From CAYLJO01 sp964383905 (GTDB lineage Bacteria; Acidobacteriota; Blastocatellia; Pyrinomonadales; Pyrinomonadaceae), in the NCBI GenBank assembly GCA_964383905.1, contig CAYLJO010000038.1, positions 1 to 37,692 on the forward strand: DNA of 37,692 nucleotides, in the 5' to 3' direction. Under the pieces are notes generated by a model. The model was not told the origin of the DNA, did not search any database, and saw only the letters and a program-made list of their open reading frames with translations. Position numbers and translations under genes: made by a program. Positions 26,840 through 34,335 of the stretch are shown here, one piece after another (the stretch's first letter is position 1; each line of letters opens with the position of its first letter).

Positions 26840-27835
26840 TTGATGCTAATCAGATATATAACGAAGGGATTCTCGCGGGCGATCGTTCTGCTCCTGCTCT
26901 TGTGGGGGGCTTCGGCGGCGCTTACAAAGGAGCCTGACGGGTGGATGGCGACCCGTCGCGGCCTGGCCGGAAAGGACTTAAACGCAGTCTATTTCGCGGA
27001 TCCGAAGCGCGGGTGGATCGCCGGTGACGGCGGCTTTCTGAGCCATACGAATGACGGTGGGCGGACCTGGATACAACAGCCGGTCGGAATCACGGAGGCC
27101 ATCAACGACGTCTACTTTCGTGGAAAAGATGATGGTTATCTACTCGCGGGCAATCGCATTCTCGGTACACGTGACGGCGGAGAGACGTGGCACGAGCTAC
27201 AGCGATTCCCGGCCGCCGACTACGACGGCGCGACGCCGGAACTTTACAGCGTGCGCTTTTCCAGCCGGAAGAAGGGTTGGGTCGTCGGCTCCGTCAGCCG
27301 GCGCGATAAGGTGGTTGACAGCTTCGTGATCTATACGGACGATGGCGGCGAGACGTGGCAACGCCAGCGGGTGCCGACCCGTAGTGAATTAGTTCACCTG
27401 GCATTTGTCAATGAGGAGCAGGGTTGGATCGTCGGCGCATCAGGCACCATCCTGCATACGGACAATGGCGGCGAAACGTGGGAGCTGCAGCGTTCGAACA
27501 CAACAGTGATGCTGTACCATGTGGACTTTCGCAACAGATCGACGGGCTGGGCGGTCGGCCAACGTAGCGCGATCCTGCGCACAACGGACGGCGGCGAAAG
27601 CTGGATCCCTGTCCCGGTCCCGGTGCAGGCGACGCTTTTAAGCATCCAGTTTGTGGACGAAGATCAAGGCTGGATTGTCGGTCGCGGCGGCGTGATTTTA
27701 CGCTCGGATGACGGGGGCCGGACCTGGCTGCAACAGGAGAGTCGGACGAAGCAGAATCTTTATGCCCTCTTCGTTAATAAAAGGAGCGGTTGGGCGGTCG
27801 GCGGGGATGGGATCGTTTTGCAGTACGAGCGTTAA
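26840..27835 (+). CDS. Secreted YCF48/BNR-type beta-propeller protein
   Basis: The 331-aa protein has an N-terminal hydrophobic segment (about 14-28), a signal peptide or anchor. The rest is built of repeated blades of about 45 residues with the YCF48/BNR pattern: a 'GWIxGxxG' strand followed by a 'T(D/N)GGxTW' turn. Examples are RGWIAGDGGFLSHTNDGGRT, GWIVGASGTILHTDNGGETW, GWAVGQRSAILRTTDGGESW and GWIVGRGGVILRSDDGGRTW, about six blades in all. YCF48/HCF136 in phototrophs assists photosystem II assembly, but in other bacteria the family is common, secreted and of unknown function, so no photosynthetic role is implied. It is followed by a strong terminator and converges with the M16B operon. 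Confidence 0.88.
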   Translation: MMLIRYITKGFSRAIVLLLLLWGASAALTKEPDGWMATRRGLAGKDLNAVYFADPKRGWIAGDGGFLSHTNDGGRTWIQQPVGITEAINDVYFRGKDDGYLLAGNRILGTRDGGETWHELQRFPAADYDGATPELYSVRFSSRKKGWVVGSVSRRDKVVDSFVIYTDDGGETWQRQRVPTRSELVHLAFVNEEQGWIVGASGTILHTDNGGETWELQRSNTTVMLYHVDFRNRSTGWAVGQRSAILRTTDGGESWIPVPVPVQATLLSIQFVDEDQGWIVGRGGVILRSDDGGRTWLQQESRTKQNLYALFVNKRSGWAVGGDGIVLQYER

Positions 27836-27900
27836 CCCCGGCGGTTTTCCGCGCGGGCAACCCGGAAAAAGATGAAACGCATCTGATTGAATCGAGCAAG

Positions 27901-27943
27901 GTTAACCCGAAAGGGCCGTCAGGGGAAAGCGGCCCCGGGTAAC
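27901..27943. other. Nested hairpin just before the terminator
   Basis: GTTAACCC (27901-27908) can pair with GGGTAAC (27937-27943) with one bulged A, enclosing GGGCCG (27913-27918) paired with CGGCCC (27930-27935). A smaller AGATG/CATCT hairpin precedes it (about 27870-27884). The region lies in the 3' spacer of the propeller gene. No known RNA family is recognised. Confidence 0.35.
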
Positions 27944-27965
27944 ATTAGATGCCTCCTATGATCTA

Positions 27966-28001
27966 CCGCCCGGCGTGGGATCCCATGCCGGGCGGCTTTT
28001 T
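27966..28001 (+). terminator. Rho-independent terminator between convergent genes
   Basis: CCGCCCGGC (27966-27974) pairs perfectly with GCCGGGCGG (27987-27995). The loop TGGGATCCCA is itself a palindrome, and CTTTTT (27996-28001) follows on the plus strand. It ends the propeller-gene transcript. On the minus strand the downstream side lacks a T-run. Confidence 0.85.
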
Positions 28002-28052
28002 ATGGGGAGCGGCCGGCAATTGGCTCTGACGGTTGACTGCCGGCAGCTTCTA

Positions 28053-29894
28053 CTATTTGGAGCGCGTGCCGGTGAAGGGGAGCGGCGGCGCGCCGGGAAA
28101 GTTGAGATTAATCGAGCCTTTGATCCGGTCGTTGTCAATGTTGCCGGTGACTTTCGCGGCGATCGTCTGGCCGCTCATGTTGAACGCGAACGAGGCGTCA
28201 AAGCTTTTGCCGTTGATGATCACATTGCTCAGAGGCGCTTCGCCCATCTGTGACTGAACCGTGCCGCTGATCTTATTGCCTTCCTGTTTGATCGTCATCG
28301 TCGCGGGAATTGATTGCCCGCCCGGCCCTGTAATCTCCAGCGCCCATGTCCCCGTCACATTAACGCTGCTTTCGCCGCCCGCCGCAATCGTCGCCACGGC
28401 TTGGGCCCCGGACGCCGCCTTCGTCTCCTTGCGGTTGCCCGACGTGTCGTAGAGTTCGATCGTTTGAGAGTAGGGCTTAATCTGATCCGTAATCGCTGCG
28501 GCATCGCCGACGATGATGATGGCGACGCGGTCAGGCGTGACGTATTTCCGGGCGACCCGTTGGATCTCGGCGGGCGTCACGGCATTCACGCGGTCGCGAT
28601 AGGTCTGAAGATAATCCGCGGGGAGGTCGAACATTTTAATCTGCACCAGTTGATCAATCAGACCCTCCTGCGTTTCAATGCGGATCGGAAAGACACCGGT
28701 CAGGTAGGACTTCGCGTCATTAATCTCTTTTTCTGAAACCGCCTCGTTACGGATGCGCTCGAGCTCGTGGAAGAATTCTTTGAGCGATGCGCCGGTCACG
28801 GGCGTGCGCACTTCAGCCGTGGCGCGGAATGTTCCGGCGGCGCGACGTGAGTCGAGATTTGAATAGGCGCCGTAGGTGTAGCCCTTCTCCTCACGCAGGT
28901 TCATGAAGAGGCGCGACGAAGCGTTCGCGCCCAGCACGGTGTGCATCAAGAGCAATGGAAAATAGTCGGGGCTGGTACGGTTGATGCCCAGGTTGGCAAT
29001 GACGATGTTGGATTGCGCGGAGCCGGGTCGATCCACCAGATAGATCGCACGCGCGGTGCGCTCGGGCGGGGCGGGAAATTTCACGTCTGCGGCCTGGCCT
29101 TTCACCCAGCCACCGAAAAGCTCGCCGGCCCGCTTGACGATCGCGTCCGCCCGGACGTCGCCGACGACGATCAGCACGGCGTTGTTGGGCACAAACATCG
29201 AGCGATGAAAGTTGACCAGTTTTTCGCGCGTCATCGCGTTAAGGGACTCGGGCGTCGGGGCGATCACGGCGTACGGGTGCCGGTCGAAGAGGACACGCGC
29301 GAGCCTTTCGTTAGCGAGAAAGGAGGGCTGGGCGCGTTGCTGTATGAGTAGTTGCTGGGTGTTTTGCTTACTCAACTGTATTTCAGCCTCGGGGAACGAC
29401 GGACGCAACGTGACGTCTGCCAGCAGGTCGAGAATTTGATCGCTATAAGTGGAGAGCGCCGACGCCGCGACGGTCGTGTAATCAGAACTGGCTCCGGCGG
29501 TCAGAGTCGCGCCGATCCGCGCGACCTCGTCGGCAATCTGTTTACTCGTGCGCGACGTGGTGCCCTCGGTCAGCAGCCCGGTCATCATTTCCGTCAGGCC
29601 CGGCATGTCGGCCGGGTCATTCGCGTCGCCGGTGCGGAGCGACAGCCGGTAGCTGACCAGCGGCAAGCGTTTATCCTCGACAACGACGAGTCGGAGGCCG
29701 TTGTCGAGCGTCGTCTCGTGTGCTGTGGGAATGTTAAGCGGCCTGGGCGCGAGCGGCACCGGCCGGTGGCGGCGGAATTCTTCTGTTTGACTCATATTTT
29801 GTGATGAAGCGGACGTTTGTGCGAAAGCTGCGAGCGTGAACGCGCCGCCCAGAATTAGCGCGGGGCTCAGGATCAGACTGTTTCGGCGTAACAT
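28053..29894 (-). CDS. M16B peptidase-like subunit, non-catalytic, with extra C-terminal beta-rich domain
   Basis: The 613-aa secreted protein (signal peptide about 1-26) has the two-lobed M16 fold. The zinc motif HxxEH is absent: the matching place reads EMMTG (102-106). The later R/Y element is kept in SSRLFMNLREEKGYTYGAYS. In two-subunit M16B enzymes, such as the Sphingomonas pair and mitochondrial processing peptidase, one subunit carries HxxEH and the other the R/Y element, so this is the likely partner of the next gene. Residues about 505-613 form an added domain (NVTGTWALEITGPGG, MTIKQEGNKISGTVQSQMGE, GSINLNFPG), beta-rich and lipocalin-like in look, which standard family members lack. 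ATG 29894 has AAGGAG 11 nt upstream. The gene starts 24 nt after the stop of the catalytic subunit gene, so they form an operon. Confidence 0.9.
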   Translation of the reverse strand: MLRRNSLILSPALILGGAFTLAAFAQTSASSQNMSQTEEFRRHRPVPLAPRPLNIPTAHETTLDNGLRLVVVEDKRLPLVSYRLSLRTGDANDPADMPGLTEMMTGLLTEGTTSRTSKQIADEVARIGATLTAGASSDYTTVAASALSTYSDQILDLLADVTLRPSFPEAEIQLSKQNTQQLLIQQRAQPSFLANERLARVLFDRHPYAVIAPTPESLNAMTREKLVNFHRSMFVPNNAVLIVVGDVRADAIVKRAGELFGGWVKGQAADVKFPAPPERTARAIYLVDRPGSAQSNIVIANLGINRTSPDYFPLLLMHTVLGANASSRLFMNLREEKGYTYGAYSNLDSRRAAGTFRATAEVRTPVTGASLKEFFHELERIRNEAVSEKEINDAKSYLTGVFPIRIETQEGLIDQLVQIKMFDLPADYLQTYRDRVNAVTPAEIQRVARKYVTPDRVAIIIVGDAAAITDQIKPYSQTIELYDTSGNRKETKAASGAQAVATIAAGGESSVNVTGTWALEITGPGGQSIPATMTIKQEGNKISGTVQSQMGEAPLSNVIINGKSFDASFAFNMSGQTIAAKVTGNIDNDRIKGSINLNFPGAPPLPFTGTRSK

Positions 29895-29918
29895 GTAGCC
29901 CAATGCTCCTTGCGCGAA

Positions 29919-31547
29919 TCACGGGCGGCCGGGCTGCGACCCGGGCTCAGTCTGTTTGGGCGCATCGGCGGGCTGCTGTGGCTGCTCCGGTCGCGGCTTG
30001 GGCGGAAATATCGGGCTCGCCGTTTGCTTCGCGGGTGAAACGGGCTCTGTCGGGGGCTTCGGGGGCACCTGCGGCGCCGGCGCGCCCGGCTGTTTGGTTG
30101 AAGCCGGCGGCTGCGCCGTGGCGGGCGGAGTCTTCTCGGCCTCCGCCGGCGATGGAACAATGTCGAGCGCCACACGATTGTCGACGTTCAGGTAGCGCGA
30201 GGCCGCTTCTTTGATCTGCGCGGGTGTGACGCTCAGGTAGCGTTCGAGCTCCGTGTTGAAGAGATTCGGGTCATCGTCATAGAGCGCAAACTCGGCCAGC
30301 TTTTGCGCGCGGAACAGGGAGGACTGGCGGGCGCGGACGGCATCGTTAAGCAGGCTGTTGCGTAACTTTTCCATCTCCTCGGCGGTCGGCCCATTCGTCG
30401 CCAACTGATTGATCTCGTCCATAATCTTCTGACGAATCTTCGCCACCTCGTTACCCGGCTTCGGGACTGCGAAGATGAAGGCGCCGGACGGGCCTCGCCG
30501 CTCGTCGAGCCCGCCTTGAATCTGCACGACCGATTCCTCCCCCTTCACCAGCTTCTGGTAGAGGCGCGAGCTATCGCCCTCGACAAGAAGCTCGACGGCG
30601 AGCGCCAGCGGGTAAAAATCTGCGGTGCGCCGCGGCGGTATCTTCCAGCCGAGGACGAAGGCGGGGACCGGCGCAAGCTTATCATGGTAGGTTTCCTGGC
30701 GCCCGGCCACCTCCGGCGGCTCGCTGACATCGACGGCGGGCGGGGTGGGCTGGCGCGGAATCGACCCGAAATATTTTTCCACGAGGCCGCGCGCTTCCTT
30801 CTGATCGAAATCGCCGACGATACTGAGCACGGCGTTGTTCGGCGCGTAGTAGATGCGGAAGAATTCGCGCACATCTTGAACGGTCGCGGCATCAAGGTCG
30901 GCCATCGAGCCGATCGTCGAATGTGCGTTGGCTGGGTTCTTGAAGATGAGCTCGTTGATGCGCAGGAACCCGTTGATGTAGGGTTGATTGTCGTAGCGCA
31001 GGCGTTTCTCTTCCTGCACGGCGTTGCGCTGGTTGTCCAGATTCTCCTGGGTAACTTTCAGCGACCGCATGCGGTCGCTTTCGAGCCAGAGCGCCAGCGG
31101 CAGTTGGTTCGCCGGGAGTGTCTCAAAATAGTTTGTGCGCTCGGTGGAGGTCGTGCCGTTCATCGTCCCGCCCGCGTTCGAGATGAATTGAAAGTGGGCC
31201 GCCTTGGGGACATTCTCTGAGCCCTGAAACATCATGTGCTCAAAGAGGTGCGCGAAACCTGTGCGGCCCGCCTTCTCGTTGCGCGAACCGACGTTGTAGT
31301 AGACGGCGACGGAGACAACCGGCACAGAATGATCTTCGCTCATGACGACGCGCAAGCCGTTGGCGAGCGAAAACTGTTCGATCGATGTCCGAGGAAGATG
31401 GAATGTTAGTGACACGTTTGACCTCGATTGATCCTTACTGCTTCTGTTCCTGAACGGTGATGCACCGCCGCCTCGCGCCAAGGCGGAAGGGGTGAGCGCG
31501 AAGGCGAGAAGCGCCACCGCGGCGATACTGGCAAATGGGCGCTTCAT
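29919..31547 (-). CDS. M16B zinc peptidase, catalytic subunit
   Basis: The 542-aa protein starts at ATG 31547, with AAGGA about 7 nt upstream; the longer ORF to 31628 lacks such a site. A signal peptide (about 1-25) precedes the N-terminal M16 lobe with HLFEH (100-104) and the third zinc ligand E180, 76 residues further on (NAVQEEKRLR), the normal spacing. The R/Y element of the C-terminal lobe is degenerate (SSRLYQKLVKGEESVVQ), which fits a need for the partner subunit. The C-terminal tail of about 90 residues is very Pro-rich (TKQPGAPAPQVPPKPPTEPV) and probably disordered. The enzyme likely degrades peptides in the periplasm. It lies between the ribbon-helix-helix-like gene and the partner subunit on the same strand. 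Confidence 0.93.
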   Translation of the reverse strand: MKRPFASIAAVALLAFALTPSALARGGGASPFRNRSSKDQSRSNVSLTFHLPRTSIEQFSLANGLRVVMSEDHSVPVVSVAVYYNVGSRNEKAGRTGFAHLFEHMMFQGSENVPKAAHFQFISNAGGTMNGTTSTERTNYFETLPANQLPLALWLESDRMRSLKVTQENLDNQRNAVQEEKRLRYDNQPYINGFLRINELIFKNPANAHSTIGSMADLDAATVQDVREFFRIYYAPNNAVLSIVGDFDQKEARGLVEKYFGSIPRQPTPPAVDVSEPPEVAGRQETYHDKLAPVPAFVLGWKIPPRRTADFYPLALAVELLVEGDSSRLYQKLVKGEESVVQIQGGLDERRGPSGAFIFAVPKPGNEVAKIRQKIMDEINQLATNGPTAEEMEKLRNSLLNDAVRARQSSLFRAQKLAEFALYDDDPNLFNTELERYLSVTPAQIKEAASRYLNVDNRVALDIVPSPAEAEKTPPATAQPPASTKQPGAPAPQVPPKPPTEPVSPAKQTASPIFPPKPRPEQPQQPADAPKQTEPGSQPGRP

Positions 31548-31684
31548 CAAATGTCCTTCAAAACCCTCAAGCGGGGGACCGGGAACAAGTGCCGCGCCGT
31601 CAACCCACTTCGCGTGGTGTGCCCTCAAAGGGGGCGCACGGGCGGCGCAGATTTGTGGTGAGGGCAGATAAATTCAGGCCCTTT

Positions 31685-32116
31685 TCAACTCGGCCTCTCG
31701 CCGATCATGCCGCGCAATTCGGCGCGCAGCCGCTCGATTTCGGAGAGCTTCTGCCGCACCCGCTCAAAGAGCGCGGCCTGTGTCTTGATGCCTTCCTCAA
31801 TGAGATAAGCGGCGGCTTCGGCGCGGCTGCGAAAAACGCCGGCCTGGACCAACTGCTCGAGTTTCTCCTGGGCGGTGGGCGAGACTTTGACGGCGACCAC
31901 GTAATCATCCTTTGCGGAAATGGCGCGCTCTATAGTGCGGCTGATGTCGCGCCCGATGGCGCTCAGTGATTCAGGGATGCGCGAGGCCATGTCGCGCACC
32001 GAAGAGGAGACGCGCGCTCTCTCCTCACTGTGCTCAGGCTCGTTGTCACGCAGCATAAGATCGTCGATTGCGTCGGGCGACTTGGGATCATGGTGTGGGT
32101 CGTAGGGGGTGCTCAT
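31685..32116 (-). CDS. Small protein with possible ribbon-helix-helix domain and coiled-coil tail
   Basis: The 143-aa protein has a charged, His/Asp-rich N-terminus (MSTPYDPHHDPKSPDAIDDL). Residues about 70-110 (DDYVVAVKVSPTAQEKLEQL, RSRAEAAAYLIEEGI) follow the beta-strand/helix/helix pattern of CopG-type ribbon-helix-helix proteins. A C-terminal helix (QAALFERVRQKLSEIERLRA) is probably a coiled coil. AAGGAG lies 11 nt before the ATG. It lies 137 bp upstream of the M16B gene pair on the same strand and may be co-transcribed or regulate the pair. The DNA-binding role is inferred from the pattern only. It could instead be a stress-type structural protein. Confidence 0.6.
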   Translation of the reverse strand: MSTPYDPHHDPKSPDAIDDLMLRDNEPEHSEERARVSSSVRDMASRIPESLSAIGRDISRTIERAISAKDDYVVAVKVSPTAQEKLEQLVQAGVFRSRAEAAAYLIEEGIKTQAALFERVRQKLSEIERLRAELRGMIGERPS

Positions 32117-32800
32117 TTTCGATAAAACTCCTTTGGCCGGCGTTTCGCGATAGTTCTCGAACGGCCGAAGCTAATTCTGATGACTGTTTAGGTACGCAAA
32201 CCTCGCGAGAATCTCTCGCGGCCTGCGTAGCCTTATCGCTTCGATGAAAGCCTGCGAAATGGAACCATGAGCATTCTACGAATGCGCCAAAACAGTCGTC
32301 AAGCGTCCGTTAGTACCGGTCGGCGGCAGGCCGGCGTCGTGAGCGAGGGCGTCTCTGGTGGGCCCGCGCTTCGGAACCCTCCCACAAAGAAGATGTTTGA
32401 GCGCATGGATTGGCAACCGAGCCCGCAATCGAGATAACCGCAGCACTCAGCCGGCCGTGAGCGGTAGAACTTGTCAGAGCCTGCTTAATTCTTTAAATCT
32501 CTCCGGCGACGTATCAGAGGGAAGATTGCCTACGCTGATCACAGCGCGGACATTAGTTTTACGGCAAAGAGGATATGTGTTAGAAAGGTGAGACGCGTTA
32601 AGCCACCTTTAAGGCACCTGCCCTTAAGGTACAGGCGCGGGGCATCAGACCGACGGAAGTTATATAATAGGTGAGAAGAGAGGCGGCAAGAAGCGACCGT
32701 CGAAGAGCGACTATTTTCGACTCGAGAATGCTTTCATAACGACCGGATAACAACCCGAGGTGTGGCCGGGGCGCAAAGTGGAAAGGGAGGGGCGCGTTAC
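32117..32800. other. Long intergenic region with a stable hairpin and a -10-like box
   Basis: The most notable structure is at 32193-32229. CGCGAGA (32204-32210) and TCTCGCG (32214-32220) form a stem with a 3-nt loop, inside an outer TACGCA (32193-32198)/TGCGTA (32224-32229) stem. A consensus TATAAT lies at 32663-32668, upstream of zapA, but no -35 box fits at 16-18 nt. CCTTTAAGG and CCTTAAGG repeats lie at about 32607-32628. No credible coding ORF or known RNA is seen. Confidence 0.4.
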
Positions 32801-33295
32801 ATGAGCATGAGCCAACGAGAAACCAGATCGGCACCCTGCATTAGAGTAGGTATATACAATCAAACCTATAGCCTTCGCTCGGACGGCGACGGCGAATATG
32901 TGAGGAAACTCGCCGAGTTCGTTGACGACCGCATGCGCGAAGTTTCAGCCCAAACCCTCATCGTCGATACCGTCAAGGTAGCAATCCTCACGTCGCTTAA
33001 GATCGCCGACGAGTTACACCGTGTAAAAGAGCTTTACGAGCGAGAAAAATCCCGGGTTGACTCGGTCAGCTCTGAGTGCTCGCAGATGCTGGAGAAAGTG
33101 CTGGAGGCGCCCGCGCCGACCGGCGGAGAAGTGCGCAGGCAGGAAGATTGGTCATACGAAGATATTTTCGAGCCGCTGGGGCCGGAGAAGAACACGGCGA
33201 GCAGGCTGGGGGAGCAGGTGGCGGCCCGGCTCCAGTCGCGGCGGTTAGCCATTCGGGACGAAGTGTCGATCGACATGGAGAAGGAAGGGGAATAA
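32801..33295 (+). CDS. zapA: Cell division protein ZapA
   Basis: ZapA binds FtsZ and cross-links its filaments at mid-cell. The 164-aa protein starts at ATG 32801, with GGGAGG about 10 nt upstream; a GTG at 32762 would add 13 residues without family similarity. The N-terminal domain (about 10-60) has the ZapA pattern VGIYNQTYSLRSDGDGEYVR, KLAEFVDDRMREV and TVKVAILTSLKIADELHRVK. A coiled coil follows (about 60-100), then an acidic tail longer than in the E. coli protein (109 aa). The gene stands alone with an intergenic region on each side. The sequence right after it folds as a long hairpin like 6S RNA, which lies next to zapA in many bacteria. Confidence 0.9.
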   Translation: MSMSQRETRSAPCIRVGIYNQTYSLRSDGDGEYVRKLAEFVDDRMREVSAQTLIVDTVKVAILTSLKIADELHRVKELYEREKSRVDSVSSECSQMLEKVLEAPAPTGGEVRRQEDWSYEDIFEPLGPEKNTASRLGEQVAARLQSRRLAIRDEVSIDMEKEGE

Positions 33296-33475
33296 GGCGG
33301 GCCACAGATTTCAACGGCTCGCCTTCGTGGCGCGAAGGAGCGCGTGGGCACGACGAGGAAATGGGGGTTCTCGGGAAAGCGATTTTGATCCTCCTCCTGC
33401 GCCACGGACTCCGAACAGTTGGACGCGGGCGTCATCAGCGTCATATAGGTAAAGGAAACCGGGGCGCTGGCCGCC
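33296..33475 (+). ncRNA. ssrS: Candidate 6S RNA (ssrS) downstream of zapA
   Basis: The 180 nt directly after zapA can fold as one long interrupted hairpin. The closing stem pairs GGCGG+CC (33296-33303, one bulged G) with GGCCGCC (33469-33475). The terminal stem pairs TTCGTGGCGC (33324-33333) with GCGCCACGGA (33399-33408), extended by AGGAG (33336-33340) with CTCCT (33394-33398). The central open region is asymmetric and carries a small 3' hairpin, GACGC/GCGTC (33422-33433). Length, layout and position beside zapA match 6S RNA, which sequesters the sigma70 RNA polymerase holoenzyme. No coding ORF competes. I cannot score it against a covariance model, and the exact ends are uncertain. Confidence 0.5.
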
Positions 33476-33514
33476 GCATTAACGGCTACTATCTGTCTGG
33501 CAGGAAATATTGAT

Positions 33515-33940
33515 ATGGCAAACTTGTTGGTGGTCGAGGATGACAAACAAATTCGCAGCACACTATCTAACCTGTTAGCCGGTGAGCACTTCTGTCGCTT
33601 AGCGGCGACTGCCGAAGAAGGCCTCGCCTGGCTCAACAAAGAAGAGTACGACGTGGTGCTGACAGACATCTCGCTGCCCGAGATGAACGGGATGGAATTC
33701 TTTGGGGTGGTCCGGCAGCTCCAGCCTGACACGCCGGTGATCTTTATCTCAGCCATCGAAGACTCTGACCATATTCATGGCCTGATCAAAATGGGGGCGT
33801 TTGATTATTTGGTTAAGCCTTTTAACGTGGAAGATCTCAGAATAAGCCTCGGCCAAGCTCTCGAGGAGCGCCAGAGGGCAAAAGACTCGCGGCAACGCGG
33901 TGATTCCGGTAGCGATGACCGGCAGGAATCTGACCGATGA
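33515..33940 (+). CDS. Single-domain response regulator (CheY-like)
   Basis: The 141-aa protein is a stand-alone receiver domain. Acidic residues E8, D9 and D10 (VVEDD), phospho-acceptor D51 (VVLTDISLPEMNG), S79 and K101 (FDYLVKPF) are all present, so it should be phosphorylated normally. The last 20 residues are charged and disordered (RQRGDSGSDDRQESDR), with no output domain. It could act in phosphorelay, motility or through protein contacts. No histidine kinase lies in the window. AGGA about 9 nt before the ATG supports the start. It follows the candidate 6S RNA and precedes a decayed region. Confidence 0.92.
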   Translation: MANLLVVEDDKQIRSTLSNLLAGEHFCRLAATAEEGLAWLNKEEYDVVLTDISLPEMNGMEFFGVVRQLQPDTPVIFISAIEDSDHIHGLIKMGAFDYLVKPFNVEDLRISLGQALEERQRAKDSRQRGDSGSDDRQESDR

Positions 33941-34134
33941 ATCTGACGGTCAAGGTCTTTTGGACAGGCGAATACCTGCACGTTTAAGCTGAAAAGTAGT
34001 TGTTGGTGCGGCGGCTGAATTCAGCTGAAGGCTCTGGCGTTTCCCGGCGCTATGAATCCTTTGGGGGTACACGGGTACTTGAACGTTCGAATATCCTCTC
34101 AACGGAAACGGCGAACCAAAAGCGGGAAAAAGCT

Positions 34135-34239
34135 GATCCGGGCAGGATCGTCACCCATCGTTTCCCGCTTTCCGAGATGGTGCGGGCGCTGGAGGCGATG
34201 GAAGCGCCGGACCGTATTAAGGTGATGATCCTCCCGTGA
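34135..34239 (+). pseudogene. C-terminal remnant of a zinc-type alcohol/threonine dehydrogenase
   Basis: The last 34 residues of an ORF read DPGRIVTHRFPLSEMVRALE followed by AMEAPDRIKVMILP and a stop. This is the standard C-terminal end of medium-chain zinc dehydrogenases (ITHRFPLxEIxxAFExMExxxxIKVVIxP). The sequence before it (33941-34134) shows no dehydrogenase features, so the catalytic and NAD-binding parts are gone. A short ATG-led frame follows at 34255 (MSKGGDTPARPEKL, then stop). This too looks like a gene fragment but is not identified. The relic lies just upstream of an MFS transporter gene and may mark the edge of a lost sugar-acid catabolic cluster. Confidence 0.65.
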
Positions 34240-34335
34240 CAGGGGGAATCGTCATGAGTAAAGGAGGCGACACACCAGCCCGCCCCGAAAAGCTATGACG
34301 TAGCAACCGAACCCACCTGCTCCCGAGTGGTGGGA

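Noticed and set aside
26840..27835. Photosystem II assembly factor
   Set aside because: The YCF48-type propeller is widespread in non-phototrophs and no photosynthesis gene is present.
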